Assembly (NCBI RefSeq): GCF_014697585.1
Contig: NZ_JACJSB010000009.1
Location: 89,299 to 153,298 of the forward strand
Length of the DNA stretch: 64,000 nt
Reading direction: 5' to 3'
Source: Dolichospermum sp. FACHB-1091
GTDB lineage: Bacteria; Cyanobacteriota; Cyanobacteriia; Cyanobacteriales; Nostocaceae
Shown: positions 63,887 to 64,000 of the stretch, piece by piece
Layout of the letters: every line of letters starts with the position of its first letter
Numbering within the stretch: position 1 is the stretch's first letter
Program-made: the position numbers and the translations under genes
Notes under the pieces: model-generated
Databases searched by the model: none
What the model saw: only the letters and a program-made list of their open reading frames with translations
What the model was told of the DNA's origin: nothing

Positions 63887-64000
63887 TTACAGCACTTCCC
63901 GATGTTATGAGGTACAAGAACCCCACCCCCAACCCCCTCCAATATCAAAAATTTATCCTTTTCTTCCCCCCGCAGCGGGGGGATTGAGGGGGGTGCGAGG
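63887..64000 (+). repeat. GAGGTACAAGAACCCC family, copy 4 (cut by window end)
   Basis: Nearly identical to 51001-51114 over the visible 114 bases, with a few changes (aaatttatcc, cgcagcgggg). Confidence 0.9.

Noticed and set aside
63802..63987. 61-codon plus-strand ORF at the window end
   Set aside because: It runs through a hairpin and then the repeat shared with 51001-51114; no sign of coding function.

Overview
The window is cyanobacterial chromosome, most likely from a heterocyst-forming Nostocales relative of Anabaena/Dolichospermum/Aphanizomenon. The evidence is petG, cytM, a GUN4-fused kinase, SLH-OprB porin, DUF3370, the nitrate-regulation pair ntcB-cnaT, many GCGATCGC (HIP1) octamers, AT-rich coding sequence and the heptanucleotide repeats (TAATGGG, TAATAGG, TTTTAGA types) typical of this group. 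The genus is inferred by recognition, not by a search.

Layout. 1-6700: the 3' part of rps1, a HAD hydrolase, a small membrane protein, and a Gld-like ABC exporter operon (ATPase, permease, GldG-like protein with an 11 x 24 bp in-frame minisatellite, DUF4340 protein). 6760-11515: an SLH porin divergent from znuA-znuC-znuB, with a Zur/Fur-type box before znuA and a MITE-like insertion inside the operon. 11594-24225: tRNA-Phe and housekeeping genes (kinase fusion, rplY, purA, gloB, PucC-type MFS protein, inositol-phosphatase family, MDR dehydrogenase, OmpR-type regulator, MoeB-rhodanese), with repeats between them. 24541-27670: a small defence island holding a HEPN/MNT toxin-antitoxin pair and a Septu-like PtuA/PtuB ATPase-HNH pair. 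27829-32722: formyl-THF cyclo-ligase, then a GDP-fucose/exopolysaccharide cluster (fcl, gmd, sugar-phosphate transferase, GT4). 32994-45917: epimerase, a PirA-like small protein, DUF3370, a pyroglutamyl-peptidase relative whose ATG is out of frame, hisH, rsmD, petG, cytM, secA, a DUF4231-like protein, ppa, panD and an alpha/beta hydrolase. 46356-50966: a giant secreted protein (DUF4347, seven LVIVD blades, four 100-residue cadherin-like repeats, RTX repeats). 50967-51754: a repeat field. 51755-56747: cnaT-ntcB and a P-type ATPase. 56906-63637: kinase-GUN4 protein, a compact three-gene operon of nuclease-fold proteins with an antitoxin-like protein, acs, and two unrecognised genes. The window ends in repeats.

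The zinc genes form one import unit with a likely metal-responsive switch. NtcB and CnaT are both known in Anabaena as factors for expression of the nitrate-assimilation operon. The gmd-fcl-transferase-GT4 block makes and uses GDP-fucose for a surface glycan. The most interesting regions are the defence island, the unrecognised nuclease-fold operon at 58.6-60.1 kb, the repeat-built giant protein, and several families of small inverted-repeat elements, some of which have entered coding frames or gene ends. No CRISPR array, prophage or complete transposase gene was seen.
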